Both the position numbers and the translations under genes were made by a program. A stretch of 64,000 bases of DNA from Mesorhizobium_B sp035998495 (GTDB lineage Bacteria > Pseudomonadota > Alphaproteobacteria > Rhizobiales > Rhizobiaceae). Positions within the stretch are counted from its first letter, which is position 1, and the number at the start of each line of letters is the position of its first letter. The notes under the pieces are model-generated. The model ran no database searches. It was not told the origin of the DNA and saw only the letters and a list, made by a program, of their open reading frames with translations. Where the stretch lies: the NCBI GenBank assembly GCA_035998495.1, contig DASYHP010000080.1, positions 62,001 to 126,000 of the forward strand, given 5' to 3'. Below are positions 27,655 through 36,331 of the stretch, piece after piece.

Positions 27655-27993
27655 ATGAAAATCGTGATGGCGATCATCAAGCCATTCAAGCTCGACGAGG
27701 TCCGCGACGCGCTGACCTCGATCGGCATCCAGGGACTGACCGTCACCGAGGTGAAGGGCTACGGGCGCCAGAAGGGGCACACGGAAATCTATCGCGGCGC
27801 TGAATACGCCGTGAGCTTCCTGCCCAAGATCAAGATCGAGGTCGCCGTGCCCACCGAATTGGTGGACCGCACGGTCGAGACCATCATCGCCACGGCCAAG
27901 ACCGGCCAGATCGGCGACGGCAAAATCTTTGTCCTCTCGCTCGACGCCGCCGTGCGCATCCGCACCGGCGAAACCGACACCGACGCGCTGTGA
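27655..27993 (+). CDS. glnK: PII signal-transduction protein GlnK
   Basis: This 112-residue PII protein senses 2-oxoglutarate, ATP/ADP and, through uridylylation, glutamine. The T-loop is complete with the uridylylated Tyr at position 51 (RGAEYAVSFLPK), and the B-loop and C-terminus (GQIGDGKIFV, RIRTGETDTDAL) are canonical. It is immediately upstream of amtB, whose pore it is expected to block when nitrogen is plentiful. The presence of amtB identifies it as GlnK rather than GlnB. Confidence 0.96.
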   Translation: MKIVMAIIKPFKLDEVRDALTSIGIQGLTVTEVKGYGRQKGHTEIYRGAEYAVSFLPKIKIEVAVPTELVDRTVETIIATAKTGQIGDGKIFVLSLDAAVRIRTGETDTDAL

Positions 27994-28016
27994 GGCGGCC
28001 CGCCATGGAGACTCCG

Positions 28017-29378
28017 ATGACCAACCTGTCGCGCTTCGCGCGGACCGCGCTTACGGGCGCACTCCTTTCCACCCTTCTTCTGGGCACCGCGGCCTTCGCG
28101 CAGGAAGCCGCGGCCGATGCGGCGGCTGCGACGCTTGCGCCCGTGCCCGACAAGGGCGACACGACCTGGATGATGCTTTCCACCATCATCGTGCTTTTCA
28201 TGGCGTTGCCGGGGCTCGCGCTGTTCTATGGCGGGCTGGTGCGCGCCAAGAACATGCTGTCGGTGCTCATGCAGGTGACCACCATCGTCGCGGTGGTGAT
28301 CCTGGTCTGGGTCGTTTACGGCTATTCCTTCGCCTTCGGCGGCGGCACGAGCCCATACTGGGGAGGCTTGGGCAAGCTGTTTTTGGCCGGGGTGACGCCG
28401 GACTCCACCGCCGCCACCTTCTCGGACGGCGTGGTGATCCCCGAACTCGTCTTCATCTGCTTCCAGATGACCTTCGCCTGCATCACGCCGGCGCTGATCG
28501 TGGGCGCCTTCGCCGAGCGCATCAAGTTCTCGGCCGTGGTGCTGTTCACGATCCTCTGGGTCACCTTCGTCTATTTCCCCATCGCCCACATGGTGTGGGA
28601 CGCCTCGGGCCTGATCTTCAACTGGGGCGCGCTCGACTTCGCCGGCGGCACGGTGGTTCACATCAATGCGGGCATCGCCGCGCTCGTGGGCTCGGTGATG
28701 ATCGGCCGGCGCACGGGCTATGGGCGCGACAACATGGCCCCGCATTCCATGACGCTGACCATGGTCGGGGCCTCGATCCTGTGGGTGGGCTGGTTCGGCT
28801 TCAACGCGGGCTCCAACCTCGAAGCCACGGGCGGGGCCGCGCTCGCCATGATCAACACCTTCACCGCCACCGCCGGCGCGATCATCGCCTGGTCTCTGGT
28901 GGAGTCGGCTGCGCGTGGAAAAGCCTCGATGCTGGGCGCGGCCTCGGGCATGATCGCGGGGCTGGTCGCCGTGACGCCGGCGGCCGGCATCGTGGGCCCC
29001 GTGGGCGCGATCGTGCTGGGTGCGATCGCCAGCGTGATCTGCTATTACTTCGTCACCGTCGTGAAGATCCGCGCGGGCTATGACGACAGCCTGGACGTGT
29101 TCGGCATCCACGGCGTGGGCGGCATCGTGGGCGCGATCGGCACCGGCATCTTCGCCTCGGAAGCCCTGGGCGGCATCGGCTATGCCGACGGCGTGACCAT
29201 GGCAAGCCAAGTCTGGACGCAGATCCTGGCCGTTCTGGTGACCGTGGTGTGGTGCGGCGTGGTGTCGGCCATCCTCTACAAGGTGGTGGATCTGCTTGTG
29301 GGCCTGCGCCCCGGCGTGGAGGCCGAAACCCAAGGGCTGGACCTCACCTCGCATGGCGAGGTGGCCTACCACGCCTAG
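28017..29378 (+). CDS. amtB: Ammonium transporter AmtB
   Basis: This 453-residue ammonium channel has an N-terminal signal peptide (residues about 1-25), then eleven transmembrane helices. Seen are LFYGGLVRAKNMLSVLMQ, the first pore His in GTVVHINAGIAALVGS, WFGFNAGSNLEATG and the second pore His in FGIHGVGGIVGAIGTG. Starts at 27990 (GTG) and 28005 (ATG) are in frame, but GGAG six bases before ATG 28017 favours this one. The C-terminal tail that interacts with GlnK is present. It ends near a terminator at 29517. Confidence 0.96.
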   Translation: MTNLSRFARTALTGALLSTLLLGTAAFAQEAAADAAAATLAPVPDKGDTTWMMLSTIIVLFMALPGLALFYGGLVRAKNMLSVLMQVTTIVAVVILVWVVYGYSFAFGGGTSPYWGGLGKLFLAGVTPDSTAATFSDGVVIPELVFICFQMTFACITPALIVGAFAERIKFSAVVLFTILWVTFVYFPIAHMVWDASGLIFNWGALDFAGGTVVHINAGIAALVGSVMIGRRTGYGRDNMAPHSMTLTMVGASILWVGWFGFNAGSNLEATGGAALAMINTFTATAGAIIAWSLVESAARGKASMLGAASGMIAGLVAVTPAAGIVGPVGAIVLGAIASVICYYFVTVVKIRAGYDDSLDVFGIHGVGGIVGAIGTGIFASEALGGIGYADGVTMASQVWTQILAVLVTVVWCGVVSAILYKVVDLLVGLRPGVEAETQGLDLTSHGEVAYHA

Positions 29379-29718
29379 GCGCATAATCCCGAACCGAAGG
29401 TCCGCGACGCGAAAAGTTGCAGACGTTTCGGATGAGATCATGCGGAAAGATCAGTCTCGGCGGGCCTCCTCTCCGGGCCCGCCGCGAAGGACGGGACGAG
29501 CGTCCGTCCGAAACGAAGGCCCGGGCGCGTCTCCCTCGCCCGGGCTTTCTCATGCGCGAATCAGGCCCAGCCGCCCGGCGGCGCTGGCCCTTGCGGGACG
29601 GCCGCGCCTTGCGCAGAAGCTGGAACATCCGGGGCCGCCGCGCTTTACCCGGCCCGAACACAAGCCGCGCCACCCGGGAGTCACGATCATTTCCGCTTCC
29701 GTGGAGTCCGCCCCCGGC
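29379..29718. other. Intergenic region between amtB and the DMT transporter
   Basis: About 340 bases without a convincing gene. It contains two GC-rich hairpins: CGGCGGGCC / GGCCCGCCG (29458-29484, no T-run) and the terminator at 29517-29550. The remainder, up to the transporter start, shows no feature I can support. Confidence 0.55.
29517..29550 (+). terminator. Probable terminator of glnK-amtB
   Basis: A 9-bp perfect stem (GCCCGGGCG / CGCCCGGGC) with a nine-base loop is preceded by AA and followed by TTTCT. It lies about 140 bases after the amtB stop. Confidence 0.6.
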
Positions 29719-30705
29719 ATGGCGCACGCGCCGCTTTCCCTCCCGCGAGGGGAGGAACGGCCGCTTGTCGCCATTCTCTGCCTCTGCGCGGGCATCGGCC
29801 TGTTCTCGGTGCAGGACCTGGTGATCAAGCTGTTCTCCGACCGCTACCCGATCACCGAGGCCATGGCCGTGCGCAGCGTGGTCGGCCTGCCTTTGCTGCT
29901 CGTGCTCGTGTGGCTCGGGGGCGGGCTCAAGCAGCTCAAGTCCCGCCGGCTGGGCCTCATCGCCCTGCGGGCCGTCATGGCCTTTTCGGCCTATATGTGC
30001 TACTATATGGCTATCGCCGCCCTGCCGCTGGCGGACGTGGCGGCGCTCTTCTTCATCGCGCCCCTCATCATCTCGCTCCTGGCCGTGCTCTTCCTGGGCG
30101 AGCGTCTCAAGCTGCATACTGTGCTCGCCCTGCTGGCGGGCTTCGCCGGCGTGTTCGTGATGCTGCGGCCCGGCGCGGGCGTGTTCGAATGGGCGGGCCT
30201 GCTCGTGGTGCTTGCGGCCACGCTTTACGGCGGCCAGCAGATCCTGAGCCGCCGCCTGAGCGACGACGTCAGCGCGCCCGTGCTCACCTTCTACCAGAAT
30301 GCCGCCTTCCTCTTCGGCGCGCCGCTTCTGGCGGCGCTGCTCTCCTTGTTCCCCTTGGGCGATGGCGGCCATCCGAGCCTCGCCTTCCTCCTGCGGCCCT
30401 GGATCTGGCCCTCGGCGGAGGATCTGTCGCTGATGGCGGCCTGCGGCGTGATCGCCTCGGTGGCCATGACGCTTCTCTCCCAGGCCTATCGCCTGGCGCC
30501 GGCCGCTCGCGTGGCGACCTTCGAATATTCCGCCATCCTCTGGGCGCCGCTCTGGGGCTTCCTGATCTTCGGGGAAACGCCGACCGCGCTGTCGATCGTG
30601 GGCGCCGTCCTGATCTGCGGCGCGGGGATCTTCGCGCTCAGGCGCGACCTGGCGGAATCGTCGCGGAAAATACCCGACCCTGCCGTTCCGGCATCGCGTT
30701 CATAA
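29719..30705 (+). CDS. DMT-superfamily (EamA) membrane transporter
   Basis: This 328-residue protein has ten hydrophobic helices in two EamA repeats. The first begins at AILCLCAGIGLFSVQDLVIK and contains RSVVGLPLLLVLVW and LADVAALFFIAPLIISLLAV. The second starts at GLLVVLAATLYGGQQILSRR and ends with the typical EYSAILWAPLWGFLIFGE and a basic tail. The fold resembles drug/metabolite exporters such as YdcZ/RhaT and RarD relatives; the substrate is unknown. The ATG at 29719 gives a short hydrophilic N-terminus. A GTG at 29701 is an alternative. Confidence 0.87.
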   Translation: MAHAPLSLPRGEERPLVAILCLCAGIGLFSVQDLVIKLFSDRYPITEAMAVRSVVGLPLLLVLVWLGGGLKQLKSRRLGLIALRAVMAFSAYMCYYMAIAALPLADVAALFFIAPLIISLLAVLFLGERLKLHTVLALLAGFAGVFVMLRPGAGVFEWAGLLVVLAATLYGGQQILSRRLSDDVSAPVLTFYQNAAFLFGAPLLAALLSLFPLGDGGHPSLAFLLRPWIWPSAEDLSLMAACGVIASVAMTLLSQAYRLAPAARVATFEYSAILWAPLWGFLIFGETPTALSIVGAVLICGAGIFALRRDLAESSRKIPDPAVPASRS

Positions 30706-30723
30706 GCGCCCGCGGCTCCATGG

Positions 30724-30739
30724 TTAATGGGGCCTTTAC
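30724..30739 (+). promoter_or_regulatory. CtrA-like box upstream of ftsK (one mismatch)
   Basis: TTAATGGGGCCTTTAC fits TTAA-N7-TTAAC with one mismatch (TTTAC). It lies about 80 bases before the ftsK start, where control by the cell-cycle regulator CtrA would make sense. A single imperfect match is weak evidence on its own. Confidence 0.35.
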
Positions 30740-30818
30740 CCCCCGCACCCTAGGTTGGGCCGAATCCGTCGAAGCCGCGCGGTCCGACGGGGATCTACAG
30801 GGACAAGGGCAGGGCTCA

Positions 30819-33800
30819 ATGCGTCAGGCACAAGCGCTTACGCTGGACGGGGAAGGTTTCGGCCTCAGGGCCTGGGCGCGCCGGCAGGGGCGGCGCCTCG
30901 GCGGCTTGGCCCTCATGGCGGGTTTGGGCGCGCTCGTGGCGAGCCTCGCGACCTGGAACGTGGCCGATCCCTCCTTCAGCTTCGCCACCGACAATCCTCT
31001 CACCAATGCGTTGGGCTTCCCGGGCGCGGTGGCGGCCGATCTCCTGATGCAGTTCCTCGGGCTTTCCGCCGTGGCGGCGCTCGTGCCGCCCGCCGCCTGG
31101 GCGCTCGCGCTCATGCGGGCCAAGCCTTTGCCGCGGTTCGGACGCTGCGCGGGCGCCGCCTTCGTCGCGGCGCTTTGCGCGGCCGGGATCGCGGGCTGTC
31201 TGAGCCCGACCGCCCAATGGCCCCTGCCGGTCGGCCTGGGCGGCGTGATCGGCGACATCGTGCTCAAGCCCGCGAGCTGGCTTCTGGGCGGCTATCCTCG
31301 TGGGCTGGCCGGCGCGGTCGTGGCGCTGATCCTCGCCCTTCCCGCCCTGTGGTTCGGCGCGATCGGCCTGGGCCTTCTGGGTTCGAACACGGCCAGGCCC
31401 GCCGCCGCGAAGGCGCGAGGCCCGGTCATGGCCGCCGTCTCCAAGCGCCAGCCCGCCCGCCCGGCGCCGCTCGCGCCCGTGGCGGAGGAGGAGGACGGCG
31501 AAGACGAGGAGGACGAGGACGGCGGCGCGCTGATGGGCCTTCTCGCCCACTGGTGGCTGTCGCTTTGCGCCGCGCTGCGCCGCCTTCTCGCGCGCCTCGC
31601 GCCGAAGCGCGACGCCCGACGGGCCTCGCCGGAGGAGGGCAGGGGATGGCGCCGGGCCGCCGAGCAGGTGGAGCTGGCGGAAGCCGCCGAGGGCGCGCGC
31701 CTCGATCCGACCTACCGCGCGCGCGTCGAGCCCGAATTCTTCGCCGCCATGGTCGCGGACGCCCGCACGGGCGTTTCGCGCCCCGCCCCTCGCGAAACGC
31801 CCGTGTCCGAGGACCCGATGGAAGAACGCTGGGAGGAGGAGGTCGCCCTGCAGCCGGAAGAACTCCTCTCCGAGTTCACGCCCTCGCCCGCGCCCGCGCC
31901 CGCGCCCGCGCCGCGGCGCGCGCCCACGACCGTTTCGGACGCCTGGGTCGCGCCGGCGCTCGAGGCCGTCCGGCCGGACGGCGCCTTCGTGCGCGCCTAT
32001 CGGTCGAGCCCGCGCGGGCTTGCGCGGCGCGAGCCGCCTATGTTCGACGCGGAGCCGGAGGCGGCCATGGCCGAACCGGAGATGGAGCTGGACCTCGCGC
32101 CCGAAACCGACGAGCCGCCCTTCGACATGCCCGCTGCTCCCGTGGCCCCGCCGCGGGCGGCGGACGCGCCGATGCGCGTGCGGGTGCCCGCGCCGGCCCG
32201 GCCCATGGCGCCCGCCCCCCAGGCTCTCGCCCCTCAGCCGGTGGTGACGGCGGCGTTTGCCCCGCCGCTCGCGCCCGCCCGCGCCCCCTTGCCCGCGCCT
32301 GGCCGGCAGGGCTTCGAGATGCCCTCGCTGGAGTTCCTTAGCCTGCCTAAGCAGCTCGCCCGCGACCCGGCGCTGAACGCCGAAGCGCTCGCCGACAATG
32401 CCCGCCAGCTCGAAGGCGTGCTCGAGGACTTCGGCGTCAAGGGCGAGATCCGCGAGGTGCGGCCCGGCCCCGTGGTGACGCTCTATGAGCTCGAGCCTGC
32501 GCCCGGCATCAAGTCGAGCCGCGTGATCGGCTTGGCCGACGACATCGCGCGCTCCATGAGCGCCATCGCCGCCCGTGTGGCGGTGGTGCCCGGCCGCAAC
32601 GCCATCGGCATCGAGTTGCCCAACCGCCGGCGCGAGACCGTCTTCCTGCGCGAGATGCTGGCGTCGCGCGACTTCGCGGAGACCAAGGCCAAGCTCGCGC
32701 TGGCGCTCGGAAAAACCATCGGCGGCGAGCCGGTGATCGCCGACATCGCCAAGATGCCGCATGTGCTGGTGGCGGGCACCACGGGCTCGGGCAAGTCGGT
32801 GGCCATCAACACCATGGTGCTTTCACTCCTCTACCGCATGACGCCGGAAGAATGCCGGCTCATCATGATCGACCCCAAGATGGTCGAGCTCTCGGTCTAT
32901 GACGGCATCCCGCACCTGCTCACCCCCGTGGTGACCGACCCCAAGAAGGCGGTGGTCGCGCTCAAATGGACGGTGCGGGAGATGGAGGACCGCTACCGCA
33001 AGATGTCCAAGGTCGGCGTGCGCAATGTGGAAGGCTTCAACGCCCGCGTCGCCCAGGCCGCCGAGAAGGGCGAGAAGATCTCGCGCACCGTGCAGACGGG
33101 CTTCGACCGGCACACGGGCGAGGCGGTCTATGAGACGGAGGAGCTCGACCTCGAGCCCTTGCCCTTCATCGTGGTCATCATCGACGAGGTGGCCGACCTG
33201 ATGATGGTGGCGGGCAAGGACATCGAAGGCGCCGTGCAGCGGCTCGGGCAGATGGCGCGCGCGGCGGGCATCCACGTCATCATGGCGACCCAGCGCCCGT
33301 CGGTGGACGTGATCACGGGCACGATCAAGGCCAACTTCCCGACCCGCATCTCCTTCCAGGTGACGTCCAAGATCGACAGCCGCACGATCCTAGGCGAGAT
33401 GGGCGCAGAGCAGTTGCTCGGCCAGGGCGACATGCTGTTCATGGCGGGCGGCGGGCGCATCCAGCGCGTCCACGGCCCCTTCGTGTCGGACGTCGAGGTG
33501 GAGAAGGTCGTGGCCCACCTGAAGCTGCAGGGCGCGCCCGAATATCTCGACGCCATCACCGAGGACGACGAGGCGGAGGACGAGGACGACGAGGACGCCC
33601 CGCGCCGCAGCGCAGGTGGGGCGGACGGCGGCTTCGACGAGTCGGACGACCCTTACGACCAGGCCGTCAGCGTGGTGCTGCGCGACGGCAAGGCCTCGAC
33701 GTCCTACATCCAGCGGCGCCTGGGGATCGGCTACAACAGGGCCGCCTCGATCATCGAGCGCATGGAGAAGGACGGGATCGTCGGCCCCGCCAACCATGCG

Positions 33801-33839
33801 GGCAAGCGGGAGATCCTCGTGCCGGTGGAGGAGGAGTAA
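30819..33839 (+). CDS. ftsK: DNA translocase FtsK
   Basis: FtsK couples chromosome segregation to cell division and activates XerCD at dif. The 1006-residue protein has four N-terminal membrane helices (about residues 28-190). A long acidic, Pro/Ala-rich linker (about 200-500) follows. The motor then carries Walker A VAGTTGSGKSVAINTM and Walker B PFIVVIIDEVADLMM, plus MATQRPSVDVITG. The C-terminal gamma domain (DDPYDQAVSVVLRDGKAS, then RRLGIGYNRAASIIERME) reads KOPS sites. The frame is open upstream to 29910, but residues before M(30819) look like shadow sequence. xerC, its recombination partner, is also in the window. Confidence 0.95.
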   Translation: MRQAQALTLDGEGFGLRAWARRQGRRLGGLALMAGLGALVASLATWNVADPSFSFATDNPLTNALGFPGAVAADLLMQFLGLSAVAALVPPAAWALALMRAKPLPRFGRCAGAAFVAALCAAGIAGCLSPTAQWPLPVGLGGVIGDIVLKPASWLLGGYPRGLAGAVVALILALPALWFGAIGLGLLGSNTARPAAAKARGPVMAAVSKRQPARPAPLAPVAEEEDGEDEEDEDGGALMGLLAHWWLSLCAALRRLLARLAPKRDARRASPEEGRGWRRAAEQVELAEAAEGARLDPTYRARVEPEFFAAMVADARTGVSRPAPRETPVSEDPMEERWEEEVALQPEELLSEFTPSPAPAPAPAPRRAPTTVSDAWVAPALEAVRPDGAFVRAYRSSPRGLARREPPMFDAEPEAAMAEPEMELDLAPETDEPPFDMPAAPVAPPRAADAPMRVRVPAPARPMAPAPQALAPQPVVTAAFAPPLAPARAPLPAPGRQGFEMPSLEFLSLPKQLARDPALNAEALADNARQLEGVLEDFGVKGEIREVRPGPVVTLYELEPAPGIKSSRVIGLADDIARSMSAIAARVAVVPGRNAIGIELPNRRRETVFLREMLASRDFAETKAKLALALGKTIGGEPVIADIAKMPHVLVAGTTGSGKSVAINTMVLSLLYRMTPEECRLIMIDPKMVELSVYDGIPHLLTPVVTDPKKAVVALKWTVREMEDRYRKMSKVGVRNVEGFNARVAQAAEKGEKISRTVQTGFDRHTGEAVYETEELDLEPLPFIVVIIDEVADLMMVAGKDIEGAVQRLGQMARAAGIHVIMATQRPSVDVITGTIKANFPTRISFQVTSKIDSRTILGEMGAEQLLGQGDMLFMAGGGRIQRVHGPFVSDVEVEKVVAHLKLQGAPEYLDAITEDDEAEDEDDEDAPRRSAGGADGGFDESDDPYDQAVSVVLRDGKASTSYIQRRLGIGYNRAASIIERMEKDGIVGPANHAGKREILVPVEEE

Positions 33840-34007
33840 GGGACGAGGCAGTAGGGAATAGGCAATGGGCAGTAGGAACTGGATAGAATCCGGAAGGCTG
33901 GCGGACGAGGCTGGCATGGGGTGCGGGCCGAGCTTGACGGGCAGTGCTGCGGGTTGAACCTGCCTACTGCCCTTCCCTTTGCCCGATTTCGGCCCACTTA
34001 TCACGCC

Positions 34008-34667
34008 ATGTTTCAGAACATGACGACCATGCGCTTCTCCCCCTCCCGCCGCGGCTTTCTCGGGCTGGCCGCTTCCGCCCTCCTGCTTGCCGGCCTGCCG
34101 GGCCCGGCCGCCGCCCAAGAAGAAGTGGCTGCGGCCATTGCCGACCACTTCTCCTCGATCCGCACCATGACGGGCGACTTCATCCAGTTCGGCCCGCGCG
34201 GCGAGCAGACGGGCGGCAAATTCTACATCCAACGGCCCGGCAAAGTGCATTTCCAGTACGAGTCGCCCTCGTCCTATCGCGTGATCGCCGACGGAAAATC
34301 GGTGGTGGTGGACAACAAGAAGCTCAAGACCGCCGACCTTTATCCCCTGTCCAAGACGCCGCTGAAGCTGCTCCTCGACAACCGCATCGACCTGTCGGGC
34401 TCGAAGGTCAGGAGCGTCAGCCAGGACGGCGACGCCGTCACCATCCAGCTCGTGGACAAGTCGGTGTTCGGCAACGCCCGCATCGCCATGATGTTCTCGG
34501 CCAAGGACTATTCCCTGATCCAGTGGACCATCACGGACGACCAGGGCAAGGACACCACCGTGATGATCGACAATGTGCGCGAGGGCGTGAAGATCGACCC
34601 CTCCCTCTTCGCGATCGACTACGCGCGCATCCGCGAGCTGACCACCAAGAAGGGAATGAGGAATTGA
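34008..34667 (+). CDS. lolA: Outer-membrane lipoprotein carrier protein LolA, with a twin-arginine-like leader
   Basis: LolA carries lipoproteins from LolCDE across the periplasm to the outer membrane. The protein of about 219 residues has the LolA pattern: HFSSIRTMTGDFIQFGPRG, a GKFYIQRPGKVHFQYESPS strand, VVVDNKKLKTADLYPLSKTP and the terminal DYARIRELT. The leader reads SPSRRGFLGLAASALLLAGL, with adjacent arginines and F-L as in Tat signals, so export may be by Tat. The start could also be ATG 34020 or 34029. E. coli LolA uses Sec. Located between ftsK and xthA. Confidence 0.9.
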   Translation: MFQNMTTMRFSPSRRGFLGLAASALLLAGLPGPAAAQEEVAAAIADHFSSIRTMTGDFIQFGPRGEQTGGKFYIQRPGKVHFQYESPSSYRVIADGKSVVVDNKKLKTADLYPLSKTPLKLLLDNRIDLSGSKVRSVSQDGDAVTIQLVDKSVFGNARIAMMFSAKDYSLIQWTITDDQGKDTTVMIDNVREGVKIDPSLFAIDYARIRELTTKKGMRN

Positions 34668-34826
34668 ACCGCTGAGGCGCATGCCGTTGCAGTTCTAATC
34701 CTCGGTCGGCCTGTCGTCCTGCTCCGTGATGGCCAGATGGTCATCATGTATCGCGAGCGTTCGATTCAAGCCATACGACCGGCCGGCGCTTTCCTTTGAG
34801 CGCCGCCCCGCGTAAACGCCCCGCCC

Positions 34827-35633
34827 ATGCCCTTTTCCATCGCCACCTGGAACATCAATTCGGTCCGCCTGCGCATGCCGCTCGTCGAGCGGTTCCTCCT
34901 CGAGCACCAGCCCGACCTGCTCTGCCTGCAGGAGATCAAATGCCTGGACGATCAGTTCCCGGTGAGCGCCATCCGCAGGCTCGGTTACGAGGCCATCGGC
35001 ACGCATGGGCAGAAGGGCTATCACGGCGTGGCGATCGTGGCGAAGCGGCCGCTCGACATCGTGGAGAAGCGGCTGTTCTGCGCGAGGAACGACTGCCGGC
35101 ACATCTCGGTGCGCGTGAGGGCGGGACGGAAATCCCTGCTCGTGCACAACTTCTATGTGCCGGCGGGCGGGGACGAGCCGGACCCGATCGCCAACCCGAA
35201 ATTCCGGCACAAGCTCGATTTCCTCGAGGAGATGCGCGGGGTCAGGGCCGAGCATGGCGCGGACAGCGGCTCGATCCTGGTGGGCGACCTCAATGTCGCG
35301 CCGCTCCCAAACGACGTGTGGTCGCACAAGCAGATGCTGAACGTGGTCAGCCACACGCCCGTCGAGACCGAGCTGCTCGAATCCATGCGGGAGGAGGGCG
35401 GTTGGCTCGACCTGATGCGGCGCCATGTGCCGCCCGAGGAGAAGCTCTTCACCTGGTGGAGTTATCGCGCGCAGGATTGGGAAACCTCCAACCGCGGACG
35501 GCGGCTCGACCATGTCTGGGCCTCTCCCGGCATGGAGGAGCATCTCACGGGCATCGAAACGCTCAGGGGTGCGCGCGGCTGGGAAAAACCGTCCGACCAC
35601 GTGCCGGTGATCGCGACCTTCGATCTCGACTGA
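34827..35633 (+). CDS. xthA: Exodeoxyribonuclease III
   Basis: This AP endonuclease and 3'-exonuclease of base-excision repair has 268 residues. Visible motifs of the exonuclease-endonuclease-phosphatase fold are ATWNINSVR (metal Asn), LLCLQEIKC (catalytic Glu), KGYHGVAIV, VGDLNVAP (Asp and Asn) and RLDHVWAS with KPSDHVPV (catalytic Asp-His). The match is close over the full length. It is plus-strand and convergent with the CNB-domain gene. Confidence 0.95.
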   Translation: MPFSIATWNINSVRLRMPLVERFLLEHQPDLLCLQEIKCLDDQFPVSAIRRLGYEAIGTHGQKGYHGVAIVAKRPLDIVEKRLFCARNDCRHISVRVRAGRKSLLVHNFYVPAGGDEPDPIANPKFRHKLDFLEEMRGVRAEHGADSGSILVGDLNVAPLPNDVWSHKQMLNVVSHTPVETELLESMREEGGWLDLMRRHVPPEEKLFTWWSYRAQDWETSNRGRRLDHVWASPGMEEHLTGIETLRGARGWEKPSDHVPVIATFDLD

Positions 35634-35636
35634 GGA

Positions 35637-36095
35637 TCACTCGGAAAAGCGCGGGGCCAGGCGCTCCACCTCGCGCGCTAGCTCCACGAGCTGCCGGCTC
35701 AGCCGACCATGCAGGCGCACCGCCAGCTCGGGGTATTCCTCCAGGATGCGGCGAAAGGCTTTCCGGTCGAGCCTGAGCAGCACCGACGTCTGCTCCGCGC
35801 GCGCATGGGTCGGGCGCGCGGTCTCCACGATCAGCGCAAGCTCGCCCAGGAGCGCGCCGGGCCGCGCGACCCGGCCGGCCGGCCTCTCCACCCCGTCCTC
35901 CTCGCGGCTCAGCGCCAGCGCGCCCGAAACCAGGATGAAGGCGCCGGCCGCCCGCTCGCCCTGGCTGAACAGCGTGTCGCCGGCCTCAAGCGCCACGCGC
36001 TCGGCGCCGAAGGCGAGCAGGCGCAACTGCTCGGGCGCGAAGCCGTCGAACAGCGGCACGCCGGACAGGATGCGGATGTCGTCGTCCAGCGCCAT
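35637..36095 (-). CDS. Single cyclic-nucleotide-binding (Crp-like) domain protein
   Basis: A 152-residue protein consisting of one CNB domain (about 8-125) plus a C-terminal helix. It begins MALDDDIRILSGVPLFDGFA, has the beta-barrel with GERAAGAFILVSGALALS and the phosphate-binding cassette GALLGELALIVETARPTHAR, with the ligand-binding Glu and Arg in place (Arg followed by Pro-Thr, not Ala-Ala). There is no DNA-binding HTH, so it is unlikely to be a transcription factor by itself. In-frame extension upstream to 36221 is not supported. Function unknown, possibly a cAMP- or cGMP-linked regulator. Confidence 0.83.
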   Translation of the reverse strand: MALDDDIRILSGVPLFDGFAPEQLRLLAFGAERVALEAGDTLFSQGERAAGAFILVSGALALSREEDGVERPAGRVARPGALLGELALIVETARPTHARAEQTSVLLRLDRKAFRRILEEYPELAVRLHGRLSRQLVELAREVERLAPRFSE

Positions 36096-36331
36096 CGGTG
36101 TTTCGGGGCGTCTCCCGTTTCGCGGCCTTCGCAAGCAGGGCCGGCCATGGCCTTCGAACCACCGTCCCGACCAGAAAGGTCCGGCCCGGCGGAAAACCCG
36201 CCGCCCGCCGCCGCCGATCATGCGGGAAGGCCATAGCGGCCGGCCGCTTCCCCGACCAGCCTCACGGGATAACCCGCAACCGAAAAGTTTGAATTAACTC
36301 CCGCCCGGCGGCGCGTTCGCCGGAAAGCCCG

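Noticed and set aside
29910..30818. A 303-residue upstream extension of ftsK in the same frame
   Set aside because: It lies within the DMT transporter gene and reads as a shadow frame; FtsK starts naturally at 30819 just before its first membrane helices.
33840..34007. Short repeats (GCAGTAGG) and a 10-base inverted repeat between ftsK and lolA (33867-33876 and 33963-33972)
   Set aside because: The arms are 86 bases apart with no T-run and no coding or regulatory context I can support.
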